Positions 1-9,479 of a DNA stretch of 64,000 nt are shown one piece after another. Each line of letters starts with the position of its first letter. The first letter of the stretch is position 1. Source of the stretch: Rugamonas rubra. GTDB taxonomy: Bacteria; Pseudomonadota; Gammaproteobacteria; Burkholderiales; Burkholderiaceae_D. The notes under the pieces are model-generated. The model did no database searches and was not told the origin of the DNA. It saw nothing but the letters and a program-made list of their open reading frames with translations. The DNA lies in the NCBI RefSeq assembly GCF_900114705.1, contig NZ_FOTW01000007.1:62001-126000 (forward strand), given 5' to 3'. The position numbers and the translations under genes are program-made.

Positions 1-233
1 TTGGGCCGCAGGCGCGGCGCGTAGGCCGGGTCGGCGGCGGGTATGGCGGCGTTGGCGGCGGTGGCGGTGGCGGTGGCGGTGGCGGTGGCGGCGGCGTTGG
101 CGGTGGCGTTGGCGGCGGCGGGCGCCTTGGTCGCATTGTTTGTGGCGGCTCCGGCGGCGGCGCCGACGGCGCACAACAACAGCAGCAGCGCGCGCGCCGG
201 ACGGATCAGGAAAGGAATCGGAATGGACTTCAT
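1..233 (-). CDS. Secreted Ala/Thr-rich protein, N-terminal part only
   Basis: An open frame begins with ATG at 233 and runs off the left edge, giving 77 residues. It opens with MKSIPIPFLIRPARALLLLLC, a short basic start and a hydrophobic stretch that looks like a signal peptide; the Cys sits in a poor lipobox, so lipoprotein status is doubtful. Next comes a low-complexity Ala/Asn/Thr stretch with alternating Ala-Thr, then PAADPAYAPRL. It lies 155 bp behind gspC on the same strand and may be the last gene of the secretion operon. The function cannot be told from this fragment. Confidence 0.5.
   Translation of the reverse strand, partial: MKSIPIPFLIRPARALLLLLCAVGAAAGAATNNATKAPAAANATANAAATATATATATAANAAIPAADPAYAPRLRP
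61..90. repeat. Hexanucleotide tandem repeat, 5 copies of gtggcg
   Basis: Five uninterrupted copies of gtggcg encode the alternating Ala-Thr stretch of the partial secreted protein. Degenerate copies extend on both sides. A change in copy number would keep the reading frame. Confidence 0.8.
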
Positions 234-388
234 GCGGCGGGCTCGCTAGGTTGCACGGATGGGGCGGCTGCCCAGGGCGCGCTGGGCGCGCAAGGCAGGC
301 GGCGCGCGCGGCGGCACATGGCGCGCGCGGCTCGATTGCGGCGGGGCTGGCGACGGTCGGTCAAGGTCGCGCGCTGGCGGATCGCCGC

Positions 389-937
389 CTACTGGCGGTC
401 GGGCGGGCCCAGCGTGGTGGGCGAGGCGCTCATGCGTGGCGGCGGCGATGGCGGCGGGTTGACGCCGCCGACGTTGTCGGCCGCGCCGGGCTGGCCGCCC
501 TGCGCCGGCAGCGGCGAGGCCGGCACGCCGGCGCCGGCCCCGCCGTCGCTGGCCAGCTCGATGCGCTTGATCACGCCGCCCTCGGACAGCAGCACGTGCT
601 TGGCGTGGATCTCCTTGACGACGACGCCGGGCGCCACCTCGCGCCCCACCGCCAGCGCCTCGGCGGGCTTGCCGTCGACCGCCAGGATGGCAGCGCTGCC
701 ACGGCCGTCGGCGGCCGCCACCACGCCCTTGAGCTGGTAGTTGCTAACGGTGGCCAGCGCCACCTGGCCGCCGAACAGGCCGCGCGCGGCCTCCGGCGCC
801 GGGCCGGCGGCGACCTGGGCGGGCGGCGCGGCGATCGTCCGCTGCGGCGGCTTGAACCATTGCAGCGCCCAGTAGGCCAGCGAGGCCGACAGGGCGGCCA
901 GCGCCAGCACGGTGCAGAAGAGGGGGAGTCGTTTCAT
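389..937 (-). CDS. gspC: Type II secretion inner-membrane protein GspC (short form)
   Basis: 182 residues. One membrane segment (about 5-27) is followed by a periplasmic homology region (about 50-130, containing SNYQLKGVVAA and AILAVDGKPAEAL), the part that contacts the N0 domain of the GspD secretin. A Pro/Gly-rich tail closes the protein. Classical GspC is nearly 100 residues longer and ends in a PDZ or coiled-coil domain; none is present, so substrate or multimer contacts may differ. It starts 17 bp behind gspF and is the last recognisable gsp gene of the operon, not the first as in the classical C-to-O order. Confidence 0.85.
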   Translation of the reverse strand: MKRLPLFCTVLALAALSASLAYWALQWFKPPQRTIAAPPAQVAAGPAPEAARGLFGGQVALATVSNYQLKGVVAAADGRGSAAILAVDGKPAEALAVGREVAPGVVVKEIHAKHVLLSEGGVIKRIELASDGGAGAGVPASPLPAQGGQPGAADNVGGVNPPPSPPPRMSASPTTLGPPDRQ

Positions 938-954
938 CGTTCGGGCTTTCCTTG

Positions 955-2175
955 CTAGCGCACCAGCTGGTTGATTTCAATGATAGGCATCAGCACCGCC
1001 AGCACGATCAGCAGCACCACCACGCCCATCGCCAGGATCAGCGCCGGCTCGAGCAGGCCGGCGATGGTCAGCGTGCGCCGCTCGAGGTCCTGCTCCTGCG
1101 CGCTGGCGGCGCGGTCGAGCATGGCCGGCAGCTCGCCGGTGATCTCGCCGGCGCGGATCATGTGGATCAGCATCGGCGGAAAATGCTTTTGTTCGGACAG
1201 GGCGCGCGCCAGGCTGACGCCCTCGCGCACGTTGTCGCTGGCGTCGTCGACCAGGCGCTGCAGGGCGACGTTGGACAGCGTGTCGCGGCTGGTCTGCAGG
1301 GCGCGCAGGATCGGCACGCCGGAGCCGGTGGTGATGGCCAGGGTGCTGGCGAAGCGCGCCGTGTTCAGGCTGCGCTCGAACTTGCCGTACAGCGGAGCCG
1401 TCAACAGCCAGGTGTGCCAGCGCAGCTTGAGCGCCGGGTCGGTCAGGGCGCGGCGCCAGCCGAACCAGGCCGCCACCAGCAGCACCAGCGCCAGCAGGCC
1501 GTAGCTGCGCACGAAGTCGGACACGGCCAGCATCAGCGTGGTCAGCAGCGGCAGCTTCTGCTTGGTGTTGGCGAACACCGAGACGATCTGCGGCACCACG
1601 TAGGTGAGCAGGAAGATGACGATGGAGAAGGCCACCACGGTGACGATGGCCGGATAGGTGAAGGCCAGCTTGACCTTCTGCACCAGCGCGTTGCGCCGTT
1701 CGATGTAGTCGGCCAGGCGCGACAGCACGCGCGACAAGTGGCCGATCTGCTCGCCCGAGGCGACCAGCGCGCGGTAGATCTCGGCGAAGTCGCGCGGGTG
1801 GCGCGACAGCACGTCCGACAGGGCGGCGCCGCCGATCACCTCGGAGCGCACCGAGGCGATCAGGTCGCGCACATACGGCCGTTCGGCCTGTTCCAGCAGG
1901 GCCGAAAAGGCCTGCTCGAGCGGCAGGCCGGCCTCCAGCAGGCTGGCCAGCTGGCGCGTGAACAGCGCCAGCTCGGTGGTCGACAGGCGCTCGCCGAAGG
2001 CGCGGCTCTTGGCCACGCCGGCGGCGTCGAGCTGGGCGGCGATGGCGTCGACCTTGAGCGGCAGCAGGCCCTGGCCGCGCAGCTCGGCGCGCGCGGCGCG
2101 CGCGCTGTCGGCGTTGAGCACGCCCTTCTTGGTGGCGCCGCCGTCGTCGACGGCCTCGTAGCGGAATGCGGGCAT
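955..2175 (-). CDS. gspF: Type II secretion platform protein GspF
   Basis: 406 residues, normal length. Two T2SSF domains alternate with membrane segments near 170-192, 215-237 and 375-400. GspF is the polytopic inner-membrane platform that couples the GspE ATPase to pseudopilus assembly. The start MPAFRYEAVDDGG is typical of the family. It lies 10 bp behind gspE and 17 bp before gspC. Confidence 0.95.
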   Translation of the reverse strand: MPAFRYEAVDDGGATKKGVLNADSARAARAELRGQGLLPLKVDAIAAQLDAAGVAKSRAFGERLSTTELALFTRQLASLLEAGLPLEQAFSALLEQAERPYVRDLIASVRSEVIGGAALSDVLSRHPRDFAEIYRALVASGEQIGHLSRVLSRLADYIERRNALVQKVKLAFTYPAIVTVVAFSIVIFLLTYVVPQIVSVFANTKQKLPLLTTLMLAVSDFVRSYGLLALVLLVAAWFGWRRALTDPALKLRWHTWLLTAPLYGKFERSLNTARFASTLAITTGSGVPILRALQTSRDTLSNVALQRLVDDASDNVREGVSLARALSEQKHFPPMLIHMIRAGEITGELPAMLDRAASAQEQDLERRTLTIAGLLEPALILAMGVVVLLIVLAVLMPIIEINQLVR

Positions 2176-2185
2176 GGTGGTCGGC

Positions 2186-3607
2186 CTAGTCTTTGGTCAC
2201 GCGCAGCATCTCGGCCGGCGTGGTGGTGCCGTCGCGCAGCCAGCGTTCGCCGTCCTCGCGCATGGTGCGCATGCCGCCGCGCACGGCGGCCGCCTTGACC
2301 TCGGCCTCGGAGGCGCGGTTGTGGATCTGCGCGCGGATCTGTTCGGTGGTCTCGAGCAGCTCGTAGACGCCGACCCGGCCCTGGTAGCCGGTGTGGCCGC
2401 AGTGCTCGCAGCCAACCGCCTGCCAGTGCGTGCCGTCGAAGGTTTTACAAGAGCCGCACAGCTTGCGCACCAGGCGCTGCGCCAGCACGCCGAGCAGCGA
2501 GGACGACAGCAGGAACGGTTCGATGCCCATGTCGAGCAGGCGGGTGACGGCGGCGGCGGCGTCGTTGGTGTGCAGCGTGGCCAGCACCAGGTGGCCGGTG
2601 AGCGAGGCCTGCACGGCGATCTGCGCCGTCTCCAGGTCGCGGATCTCGCCGATCATGATGACGTCCGGGTCCTGCCGCAAAATGGCGCGCAGCGCCTTGG
2701 CGAACGTCATGTCGATGCGGGCGTTGACCTGGGTCTGGCCGACGCCGGCCAGGTCGTACTCGATCGGGTCCTCCACCGTCATGATGTTGGTGGTGGTCGC
2801 GTTGAGCAGCGACAGCGCGGCGTACAGCGTGGTGGTCTTGCCCGAGCCGGTCGGCCCGGTGACCAGCACGATGCCGTGCGGCTGCTTGATCAGGCGGTCG
2901 AACTGCGGCAGCATGTCGGCGCCCATGCCGAGGTGTTGCAGGTCGAGCCGGCCGGCCTCCTTGTCGAGCAGGCGCAGCACGGCGCGCTCGCCGTGGCCGG
3001 TCGGCAGGGTCGAGACGCGCACGTCGACCGGCTTGCCGCCGATGCGCAGGGTGATGCGGCCGTCCTGCGGCAGGCGCTTCTCGGCGATGTCCAACTGGGC
3101 CATGATCTTGATGCGCGAGATCAGCGAGCCGTGGATCGCCTTGCGCGGGCGCACCACGTCGCGCAGGCTGCCGTCGACGCGGAAGCGCACCACCGAGGTC
3201 TGCTCGAACGGTTCGATGTGGATGTCCGAGGCGCCGTCGCGCAGCGCCTGGGTCAGCAGGGCGTTGATCATGCGGATCACCGGCGCGTCGTCGGACGACT
3301 CGAGCAGGTCCTCGATGGCCGGCACGTCCTGCAGCAGCTTGGTCAGGTCGAGGTCGGCGTCGAACTCGTCGGCCACCTGCGAGGCGTTGCCGCCGGCGCC
3401 GGCGTAGGCGGCGGCGATGGCCTCGTCGAGCTCGGCGCGCGGCACGCTCTTCAGCATGACGCGGCCGAAGCGGCGCGACGCCTCGGCGATGGCGGCCGGC
3501 TTGGTGGCGCCGCAGACGCGCAGCTCGACCGTGTGCTCGGCCTGGTCGCTGGGCTGGGCCAGCAGCAGGAAGTCGCGCGCGAAGGCGAAGGGCAGCAGCT
3601 GGCTCAT
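2186..3607 (-). CDS. gspE: Type II secretion ATPase GspE
   Basis: 473 residues. Walker [11 protein letters not shown] lies at about 251-260, a Walker B-like [12 protein letters not shown] near 315, and a zinc-binding tetracysteine pair (CGSC and CEHC) near 390-410, all typical of GspE. This cytoplasmic hexameric ATPase powers pseudopilus growth and docks on GspL and GspF. Its ATG overlaps the gspD stop by ATGA, indicating translational coupling. Confidence 0.97.
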   Translation of the reverse strand: MSQLLPFAFARDFLLLAQPSDQAEHTVELRVCGATKPAAIAEASRRFGRVMLKSVPRAELDEAIAAAYAGAGGNASQVADEFDADLDLTKLLQDVPAIEDLLESSDDAPVIRMINALLTQALRDGASDIHIEPFEQTSVVRFRVDGSLRDVVRPRKAIHGSLISRIKIMAQLDIAEKRLPQDGRITLRIGGKPVDVRVSTLPTGHGERAVLRLLDKEAGRLDLQHLGMGADMLPQFDRLIKQPHGIVLVTGPTGSGKTTTLYAALSLLNATTTNIMTVEDPIEYDLAGVGQTQVNARIDMTFAKALRAILRQDPDVIMIGEIRDLETAQIAVQASLTGHLVLATLHTNDAAAAVTRLLDMGIEPFLLSSSLLGVLAQRLVRKLCGSCKTFDGTHWQAVGCEHCGHTGYQGRVGVYELLETTEQIRAQIHNRASEAEVKAAAVRGGMRTMREDGERWLRDGTTTPAEMLRVTKD

Positions 3608-5808
3608 TGCGCTGGCTTGCTGCCGTTAGGGACGGCGCCTGGCACCTGGCTTGGCGCCGGCCGCGGCGCCACCGGTGGCAGCGGCGCCATGGCGCCGCCC
3701 TGCGGCTGGCCGTTCAGCAGCGCCGGCAGCACCGGCTGGCCGAAGTCGTTGACCAGGATGCTGTCGGCCGGCTTGATGGCCTGCTCGGCGCTGCGCATGA
3801 ACTCGTAGCGGTCGGTGGCCAGGCTGTTGCTCTGCTCCTTGGTGCGGATCACCACCGGGCGCAGGAACATCATCAGGTTGGTCTTCTTGCGGGTGCGCGA
3901 CTGGTACTTGAACAGGTTGCCGAGGATGGGGATGTCGGCCAGGCCGCGCACCTTGTCGGTGCCGTCGCCGGTGCTGTCCTCGATCAGGCCGCCGAGCACG
4001 ATGATCTGGCCGTCGTCGGCGATCACGTTGTTCTCGATGACGCGGTTGTTCAGCGTGATGCCGGCCGGCGCCGTCAGGGACGACTTGTCGACGCTGGAGG
4101 TCTCGTGGTAGATCGCCATCTTGATCGTGCCGCCCTCGGAGATCTGCGGCCGCACCTTCAGCGTCAGGCCGACCTCCTTGCGGTCGATGGTCTGGAAGGG
4201 GTTGGTGTTGTTGCCCGAGGAGCTGGTGAACTGGCCGGTCAGGATCGGCACGTTCTGGCCCACCTTGATGGTGGCCAGCTCGTTGTCGAGGGTGATCATG
4301 TTCGGCGTCGACAGGATGTTGGCGTTGCCGTCGGTCTCCAGCGAGTGCGCCAGCGCGCCCAGGCCGAGCTGGCCGGCGACCTGCTTGAACACGCCGATCG
4401 ACAGGCCGGCGCCGGGCAGCGTCGGCTTGCCGCTGTTGATGGTGCTGGCGATGGTGGCGAGGTTGTTGTTGCCCGAGGTGAAGGACTGCAGGCCGCCGAT
4501 GCGGTAGGGGCTGTTCTCGGTGCCGCTGGCGCCGACCCACTGCACGCCGAACTCGGAGGCGCGGTCGGCCGTCACCTCGACGATCAAGGACTCGATGTAG
4601 ACCTGGGCGCGGCGCACGTCGAGCTGGTCGATCACGGCGCGCAGGTTGCGGTAGACCGATTCCGGCGCGGTGATGATCAGCGTGTTGGTCGAGGCGTCGG
4701 CCTGGATGAAGCCGGCGCCGCCGGCGGTGGCGCCCTGCTGGCCGGTGGCGCTGTTGCTCAGCGCCGGGTTGGTCGAGCCGGTGCTGCCGCCCTGGCCGGC
4801 GGCCTGGTTGGTGCCGCTTTGGTTGCTGCCCGTGCCGCTGCCGCTGGCGCCGCCGCTCTGGCTGGCGCCGGCGCCGCTCTCGCCGCTGGTCACCGCGCGC
4901 AGCGTGGCGGCCAGCTTGGTGGCGTCGGCGTTCTTCAGGTAGACCACGTGGACGTTGCCCAGCTGGGCGGTGGGCTGGTCCAGCTTGGCGATCAGCGACT
5001 TGGCCAGGTTGGCCCGCGCCGCCGACGGCGCGCGCAGCACCAGCGAATTGGTGCGCGAGTCGGCCAGCACGCTGACCCGGCCGCTGTCGGCGCTGCCGCC
5101 GGCGGCGCCCGGCTCCATCAGCTTGTTGACCATGCTGGCCAGGTCGCTGGCGATGGCGTAGCGCACCGGGATCACGTCGAGGTCGGTGGCGGCCGGCGCG
5201 TCGAGCGCGGCGATGATCTTGGCCAGGCGCTTGAGGTTGTCGGCGTAGTCGGTGATCACCAGCGAGTTGTTGCCCGGGTTGGCGTTGATGGTGTTGTTGG
5301 GCGAGATCAGCGGACGCAACACCGTCACCAGGTTGGCCGACGACTCGTAGTTGAGGTGGAACACCTGGCTGACGATCTGGTCGCCCTTGGGCGCCACGGC
5401 GCCGGCGCCGATCACCGTCGGTCCCGACTGCAGCTTGGCGTCGGCCTCCGGCACCACCTTGGCGTAGCCGTCGCCGCTGACCACCGCGTAACCCTGCAGG
5501 CGCAACGCCGAGGTCAGCAGGCTGAAGGCCTGCGACTTGCTCACGCTCTTCTCCGACACCACCGTCAGCGTGCCCTTGACGCGCGGGTCGATGACGAAGG
5601 TGATGTTGGTGTAGTGGCCGACCGCCTTGATCACCGACTCGATGTCGGCAGCGACGAAGTTGAGGGCCGCCTCGTCGCTGGCGGCGGCGCGCGCGGCCAT
5701 CGGCGCAAGCGCCGCGCTGGCCGCGACCACGCCGCAGCACAGCAGGGCGGCGGCGCTCAGGCGGCGCAGGACGGGAAGGTGGAGGGTGTTGGCGGACTGT
5801 TTTTTCAT
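3604..5808 (-). CDS. gspD: Type II secretion outer-membrane secretin GspD
   Basis: 734 residues. A signal peptide of about 42 residues is followed by N0 ([19 protein letters not shown]) and three N1-N3 repeats. N3 is interrupted by a long Gly/Ser/Asn/Gln-rich insert (about 310-365). The secretin domain carries VPILTGQF and [11 protein letters not shown], and a Pro/Gln-rich tail ends the protein. It forms the outer-membrane channel of the system. The start codon overlaps the gspN stop by one base (TAATG). Confidence 0.97.
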   Translation of the reverse strand: MKKQSANTLHLPVLRRLSAAALLCCGVVAASAALAPMAARAAASDEAALNFVAADIESVIKAVGHYTNITFVIDPRVKGTLTVVSEKSVSKSQAFSLLTSALRLQGYAVVSGDGYAKVVPEADAKLQSGPTVIGAGAVAPKGDQIVSQVFHLNYESSANLVTVLRPLISPNNTINANPGNNSLVITDYADNLKRLAKIIAALDAPAATDLDVIPVRYAIASDLASMVNKLMEPGAAGGSADSGRVSVLADSRTNSLVLRAPSAARANLAKSLIAKLDQPTAQLGNVHVVYLKNADATKLAATLRAVTSGESGAGASQSGGASGSGTGSNQSGTNQAAGQGGSTGSTNPALSNSATGQQGATAGGAGFIQADASTNTLIITAPESVYRNLRAVIDQLDVRRAQVYIESLIVEVTADRASEFGVQWVGASGTENSPYRIGGLQSFTSGNNNLATIASTINSGKPTLPGAGLSIGVFKQVAGQLGLGALAHSLETDGNANILSTPNMITLDNELATIKVGQNVPILTGQFTSSSGNNTNPFQTIDRKEVGLTLKVRPQISEGGTIKMAIYHETSSVDKSSLTAPAGITLNNRVIENNVIADDGQIIVLGGLIEDSTGDGTDKVRGLADIPILGNLFKYQSRTRKKTNLMMFLRPVVIRTKEQSNSLATDRYEFMRSAEQAIKPADSILVNDFGQPVLPALLNGQPQGGAMAPLPPVAPRPAPSQVPGAVPNGSKPAQ

Positions 5809-6587
5809 TATCTGAACTCTAACGCGATGATGTTTTTGGCGCTGTTGGCACGGCGCTGACCAAGTAAATTCAACAAATTGGCCAACGTCTCTTCATATCC
5901 TGTTGCTGCTTCGGCCTGTCCGGAGAACTGGAAGCGGCCGTGATCCAAACTGCCGGTGCCGCTCAACAGCAGCGGCCCCTTGTGCGAACTGAGCGTCAGC
6001 CGGGCCTGCTGGCCGTGCCAGTCGAGCGCCAGGGCGTAGCTGCCCAGCGGCCGGATCGGCGACAGGCGCGAGGCCATGTCGCTCATCTCCAGCGTGGTGC
6101 GGCCCTCGACGGCGACCGTGTTCTGCTCCAGCGCCAGCGCCAGCGCCAGCGTGGTCCACTCCAGGCGCATGGTGCCGCTGGGCGCCACCGTGTTCAGCGG
6201 CGCGCCGAGGCCGGCCAGGCCCTCGGCCGGCAGCAGCAGCGCCGACGGGCTGAGCTGCCAGCGCGACCAGCCGCCGCGGAAGTCGACCGGCTGGGCCAGC
6301 GCGTCCGGGTTTTCCAAGCGCAGGTCGACCGTGCCGAGCAGCGCCAGCGGCGACAGGCGCCAGACGAAGCGGCCCGGCAGCAGCGGCGTGACCGGGCCCT
6401 TGCCGCCGGCGGCGCCGCCGACGAAGGCCGAGCCGCGCCACAGCGTACCCTGCGCGTCCCCCAGCGTCAAACGGCCGCCGGTCTGGCGCTCGACCAGCGC
6501 GCCCAGCCAGCTGGCGGGGAAGCAGAACAGCAGCGTGGCCGCCGCGCTGAGCACGACGATCAGCAACCATAGCACGGCGCGCTTCAC
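5808..6587 (-). CDS. gspN: Type II secretion protein GspN
   Basis: 259 residues with an N-terminal membrane anchor (AVLWLLIVVLSAAATLLF) and a beta-rich periplasmic region including LGDAQGTLWRGSA, as in GspN. The role of GspN is poorly defined and many systems lack it. The start is GTG at 6587, overlapping the TGA of a small upstream ORF (GTGA), so initiation probably depends on upstream translation. The gspD start follows at once. Confidence 0.88.
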   Translation of the reverse strand: MKRAVLWLLIVVLSAAATLLFCFPASWLGALVERQTGGRLTLGDAQGTLWRGSAFVGGAAGGKGPVTPLLPGRFVWRLSPLALLGTVDLRLENPDALAQPVDFRGGWSRWQLSPSALLLPAEGLAGLGAPLNTVAPSGTMRLEWTTLALALALEQNTVAVEGRTTLEMSDMASRLSPIRPLGSYALALDWHGQQARLTLSSHKGPLLLSGTGSLDHGRFQFSGQAEAATGYEETLANLLNLLGQRRANSAKNIIALEFR

Positions 6588-6745
6588 CGGCCGCCCCGCT
6601 CGCCGGCCGGCGCGCCCTGCCCGCGCGCGCGGCGCGACGGCGTCGGCTCGAACGGGACGGGCACGGCGCTCGTTTTGGCGATCGTTTTGGCGATCGTTGT
6701 GGCGCTCGGTTGGGCGCTCATTTGGGCGAACTTTGGAGCGATCAT
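6584..6745 (-). CDS. Small ORF coupled at both ends between gspM and gspN
   Basis: Between gspM and gspN, 53 codons remain open. The ATG at 6745 overlaps the gspM stop (ATGA) and the TGA at 6586-6584 overlaps the gspN GTG (GTGA). The product starts MIAPKFAQMSAQPSATTIAK, repeats TIAK, and ends in a basic Arg/Gly-rich stretch; no membrane segment is visible. It could be a real small peptide or simply a relay that carries ribosomes into the GTG-started gspN. No homologue is recognised. Confidence 0.4.
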   Translation of the reverse strand: MIAPKFAQMSAQPSATTIAKTIAKTSAVPVPFEPTPSRRARGQGAPAGERGGR

Positions 6746-7257
6746 TTGGCGCCGCCCTGGCGCAGCGTCAGCACCGCGTCGACCGTGCCGGCCGGCGACT
6801 GCGCGCTGACGCTGGCCTCCTGCACGGCGACGCGGCTGTCGGCGCGCAGCGCCTCCAGCCAGGCCATCAGGTTGGCGAACTGCACGCCGTTCAACTGCAG
6901 CTTGGCGTAGTCGCCGGTCAGGCTGATCGACTGCGCCGTCAGGCTGCGCGCGGCCAGGCTGGTGGCCAGGGTCTCGCGTGTCAGCGGCGCCGGCGCCACC
7001 TGGTTCTGTCCCTTCAACTGGTCCGCCTCGAGGGCCAGCGCCTGCAGCTCGGCGGCCTGCTGGCGTAGCAGCGGCAGCTCGCGCTGCAGCTTGACGCGGC
7101 CGTCCAAGGCCGGGGCCAGCAGCAGCGCGTAGCCCAGCGCCAGCGCCAGCACGGCGCCGCCGACGCCGAGGAAGCGGCGCTCCTGTTCGCTGCGGGCCTG
7201 CCAGAAGGCGGCCCCGGCGGCCTGGTAGGCCTGCATGGCTTGCTTCAGTTTGTTCAT
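6742..7257 (-). CDS. gspM: Type II secretion protein GspM
   Basis: 171 residues starting MNKLKQAMQAYQAAGAAFWQ. Upstream in-frame codons belong to the gspL overlap region, and the ATG at 7257 overlaps the gspL stop by ATGA. One membrane segment (about 28-47) precedes a periplasmic ferredoxin-like domain with LQLNGVQFANLMAWLEAL. GspM partners GspL in the inner-membrane platform. Confidence 0.92.
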   Translation of the reverse strand: MNKLKQAMQAYQAAGAAFWQARSEQERRFLGVGGAVLALALGYALLLAPALDGRVKLQRELPLLRQQAAELQALALEADQLKGQNQVAPAPLTRETLATSLAARSLTAQSISLTGDYAKLQLNGVQFANLMAWLEALRADSRVAVQEASVSAQSPAGTVDAVLTLRQGGAK

Positions 7258-8495
7258 GATTTTCTCCCGCCGCCGAGGCGGATCTGCCAGGTGCCGGGCG
7301 CCGCCTCGGACAACTCCAGCTGGCGCGTCGCCAGCGCCGCCTTCAACTGGGCCAGCGCGGCGCCGTCGACGGTGTTGGGTTTGACTTTGACCTGCAGCGC
7401 GTGTTCGCGGTAGTCGAGCGAGGCGACGAAGTCCTTGCCGGCCAGGCCGGCGGCGGCCTCGCCAAAGGCGGCGCACAGGGCCAGGAACTCGTCGGGCGCG
7501 GCGGCGCCACCGTCGACGCGGGCCGCCGCGATGTTCTTGCGCATCTGCGCGGCCGGGTCGAGGATCACCGTCTCCTTCGGATAGGCGGCCTTGAAGGTTT
7601 GCAGCATGGCCTGCTTGACGCCGTCGGCCTCGCGCCGCAGGCGCAACCACTCGGCGTTCAGGCCGACCACGTTGACCAGCAGCGCCAGCACGGCCAGCCG
7701 CAGCGGCCAGCGCCAGCGTTGCCACTGGCGCGCGCTGGCGCTGGCCGCGCCCAGGCCCTGCGCCAGGTCCGGCGCCGCCGTTTTGGCGGCGGCCACCCAG
7801 TGCGCCCAATGGTCTTCCAGCAGGGCGATGCCGGCCAGCTCGGGCGCGGCCAGCAGCGGCTGCCAGGCGGCGTGCATGGCCGGCGCCAGGTACAGGCTGA
7901 CCGGGGCGTCGCCGGCCAAGGCGCGCAGCGTGTGCAGCGCGTCCTGCGGCTCGGCACCGAGCGCCAGGCCCAGGCCTTCGTATTGCGACTGGCGCAGGGT
8001 CAGCTCCAGGCCCTTGTCGCCGGGGTTCAGCGCGGCCGACACGCTGCCCGGCTGGAACGGCAGGCACAACTGCGCCGGCAGCGCGCTGACGCTGTGCGCG
8101 CCCTGCGCCAGCAGCGCCTTGACCAGCACCTCCAGCCAGGCGCGCTGCACCACCGCCACGGTGCGCATGCCGCTGTTGTCGGCCGCCGGGGCGGCGGCCA
8201 GCACGCAGTCGGCCGGGTCGCCCAGCACCTGCTCTTCGACCAGGTTGGGCAGCGCCGCCTTCAGCCGCGCCGCCGACAGCGGCGGCACCTTGACGCGCAA
8301 CAGCGTCACGTCGGAGGCGGCCAGCAGCAGCACCACGCGGCGCGCCGAGGCGACCAGGTCGGCCAGGTTGCCCAGCGCGGCGGCGCCCTGCTGCAGCAGG
8401 TTGCCGCCGTCGCCCACCAGCGCGAACGGGCAGGACTGGGCCGCGCCGTGCTCGATGCTGGCCTTGGCCGGATAGCGGATATATAAGGTTGTCAC
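7254..8495 (-). CDS. gspL: Type II secretion protein GspL
   Basis: 413 residues. The N-terminal cytoplasmic part is the actin-like fold that recruits GspE. A single membrane segment lies near 265-285 (LRLAVLALLVNVVGLNAEWL), followed by a periplasmic domain ending in a WQIRLGGG-type strand. It sits 27 bp behind gspK and overlaps gspM by ATGA. Confidence 0.92.
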   Translation of the reverse strand: MTTLYIRYPAKASIEHGAAQSCPFALVGDGGNLLQQGAAALGNLADLVASARRVVLLLAASDVTLLRVKVPPLSAARLKAALPNLVEEQVLGDPADCVLAAAPAADNSGMRTVAVVQRAWLEVLVKALLAQGAHSVSALPAQLCLPFQPGSVSAALNPGDKGLELTLRQSQYEGLGLALGAEPQDALHTLRALAGDAPVSLYLAPAMHAAWQPLLAAPELAGIALLEDHWAHWVAAAKTAAPDLAQGLGAASASARQWQRWRWPLRLAVLALLVNVVGLNAEWLRLRREADGVKQAMLQTFKAAYPKETVILDPAAQMRKNIAAARVDGGAAAPDEFLALCAAFGEAAAGLAGKDFVASLDYREHALQVKVKPNTVDGAALAQLKAALATRQLELSEAAPGTWQIRLGGGRKS

Positions 8496-8522
8496 AGGGT
8501 CTCGCTTTCGTTCATCGCCATC

Positions 8523-9479
8523 TCAGTATTCGCGTATCCACAACACGTCGGTCTTCAGCAGGCCGGGCTGGCGCCAGATCAGCGCCTCGGCGTCCAGCGC
8601 GGCGCGGTCCAGCCGCACCCGGCTGCGCACCAGGAAGTAGTCGCTCTTGAAGTCGGTCGTCACGCCGGCCGGCACGTCGCGCCCGCCCAGCAAGGCCTTG
8701 AAGCTGCCTTTGTCCTTGAACGCCGCCCGCTTGCGGGCATTGACCAGCGCGGTCGCCTCGGCCAGCGAAAAATTCGGTATCAGCGCGGCGATCACCTCGG
8801 CCGGCGCGGTGTTCAGATTGATCACGGTCTGCGCCGGCAGCACCACCACCAGGTCGCGCAGCCGCTCCACCGTCTGCGGCGTGAAGCCCGGCACCGCCAG
8901 CAGATCCTCGACCCGCAGCGGCGCCATGGTCTCCCTGCCGCCGCCCGCCGGCGTACTCGTCAAGGCCGGCGACTGGCCGGCCGCCACCTCGTCGGCCACC
9001 GCCTGCGCCAGCGCGGGGTTGAGCTGCAGGTTCTGCAGCAAACGGGCGAACACGGCGACCTGGGCCGGATTGGCCTGCTTCTTGTCCGCCAGGTTGGCGA
9101 GATTGTAACGCGACTGGGCGTCGATGATCTGGCCCGACAGGGTGGCGTCGTACTTTTCGCCGTCGACCCGCTCGCGCTCGACGTAATCGTCGAGCCGCGT
9201 CTCGGCCAGCGGCGTGGCCCAGACGTCCTGGTCCCAGGTGTAGCCGCCGTGGTCCTGGCCGTCCTGGCGCAGGATCAGCCGGGTCCAGTCCAGCGCGCCG
9301 CGCAAGATCCATTTGGTTTGCAGGTGCAAGCGCTGGTTCTCCATCGAGCGCACTTGCACCTGCTGCTGCCAGAACAGGCTGGCGACGATGGTCACCGCCA
9401 GCGTGGTCAGCAGCAGCGCCGTGATGACGGCCACGCCGCGCTGGCGCGCCGGGCGCGGCGTCCGCCGGGGCGCGCTCAT
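8523..9479 (-). CDS. gspK: Type II secretion minor pseudopilin GspK
   Basis: 318 residues from ATG 9479, which overlaps the gspJ stop (ATGA); the open frame extends further upstream only as a shadow of gspJ. The prepilin signal is RQRG followed by VAVITALLLTTLA, and, as usual for GspK, the fifth-position Glu of other pseudopilins is absent. A large globular domain follows, including LNTAPAEVIAALIPNF. GspK caps the pseudopilus tip with GspI and GspJ. Confidence 0.93.
   Translation of the reverse strand: MSAPRRTPRPARQRGVAVITALLLTTLAVTIVASLFWQQQVQVRSMENQRLHLQTKWILRGALDWTRLILRQDGQDHGGYTWDQDVWATPLAETRLDDYVERERVDGEKYDATLSGQIIDAQSRYNLANLADKKQANPAQVAVFARLLQNLQLNPALAQAVADEVAAGQSPALTSTPAGGGRETMAPLRVEDLLAVPGFTPQTVERLRDLVVVLPAQTVINLNTAPAEVIAALIPNFSLAEATALVNARKRAAFKDKGSFKALLGGRDVPAGVTTDFKSDYFLVRSRVRLDRAALDAEALIWRQPGLLKTDVLWIREY

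Noticed and set aside
3607..5859. Plus-strand frame of 750 codons opposite gspD
   Set aside because: Same antisense effect; no domain, and gspD is certain.
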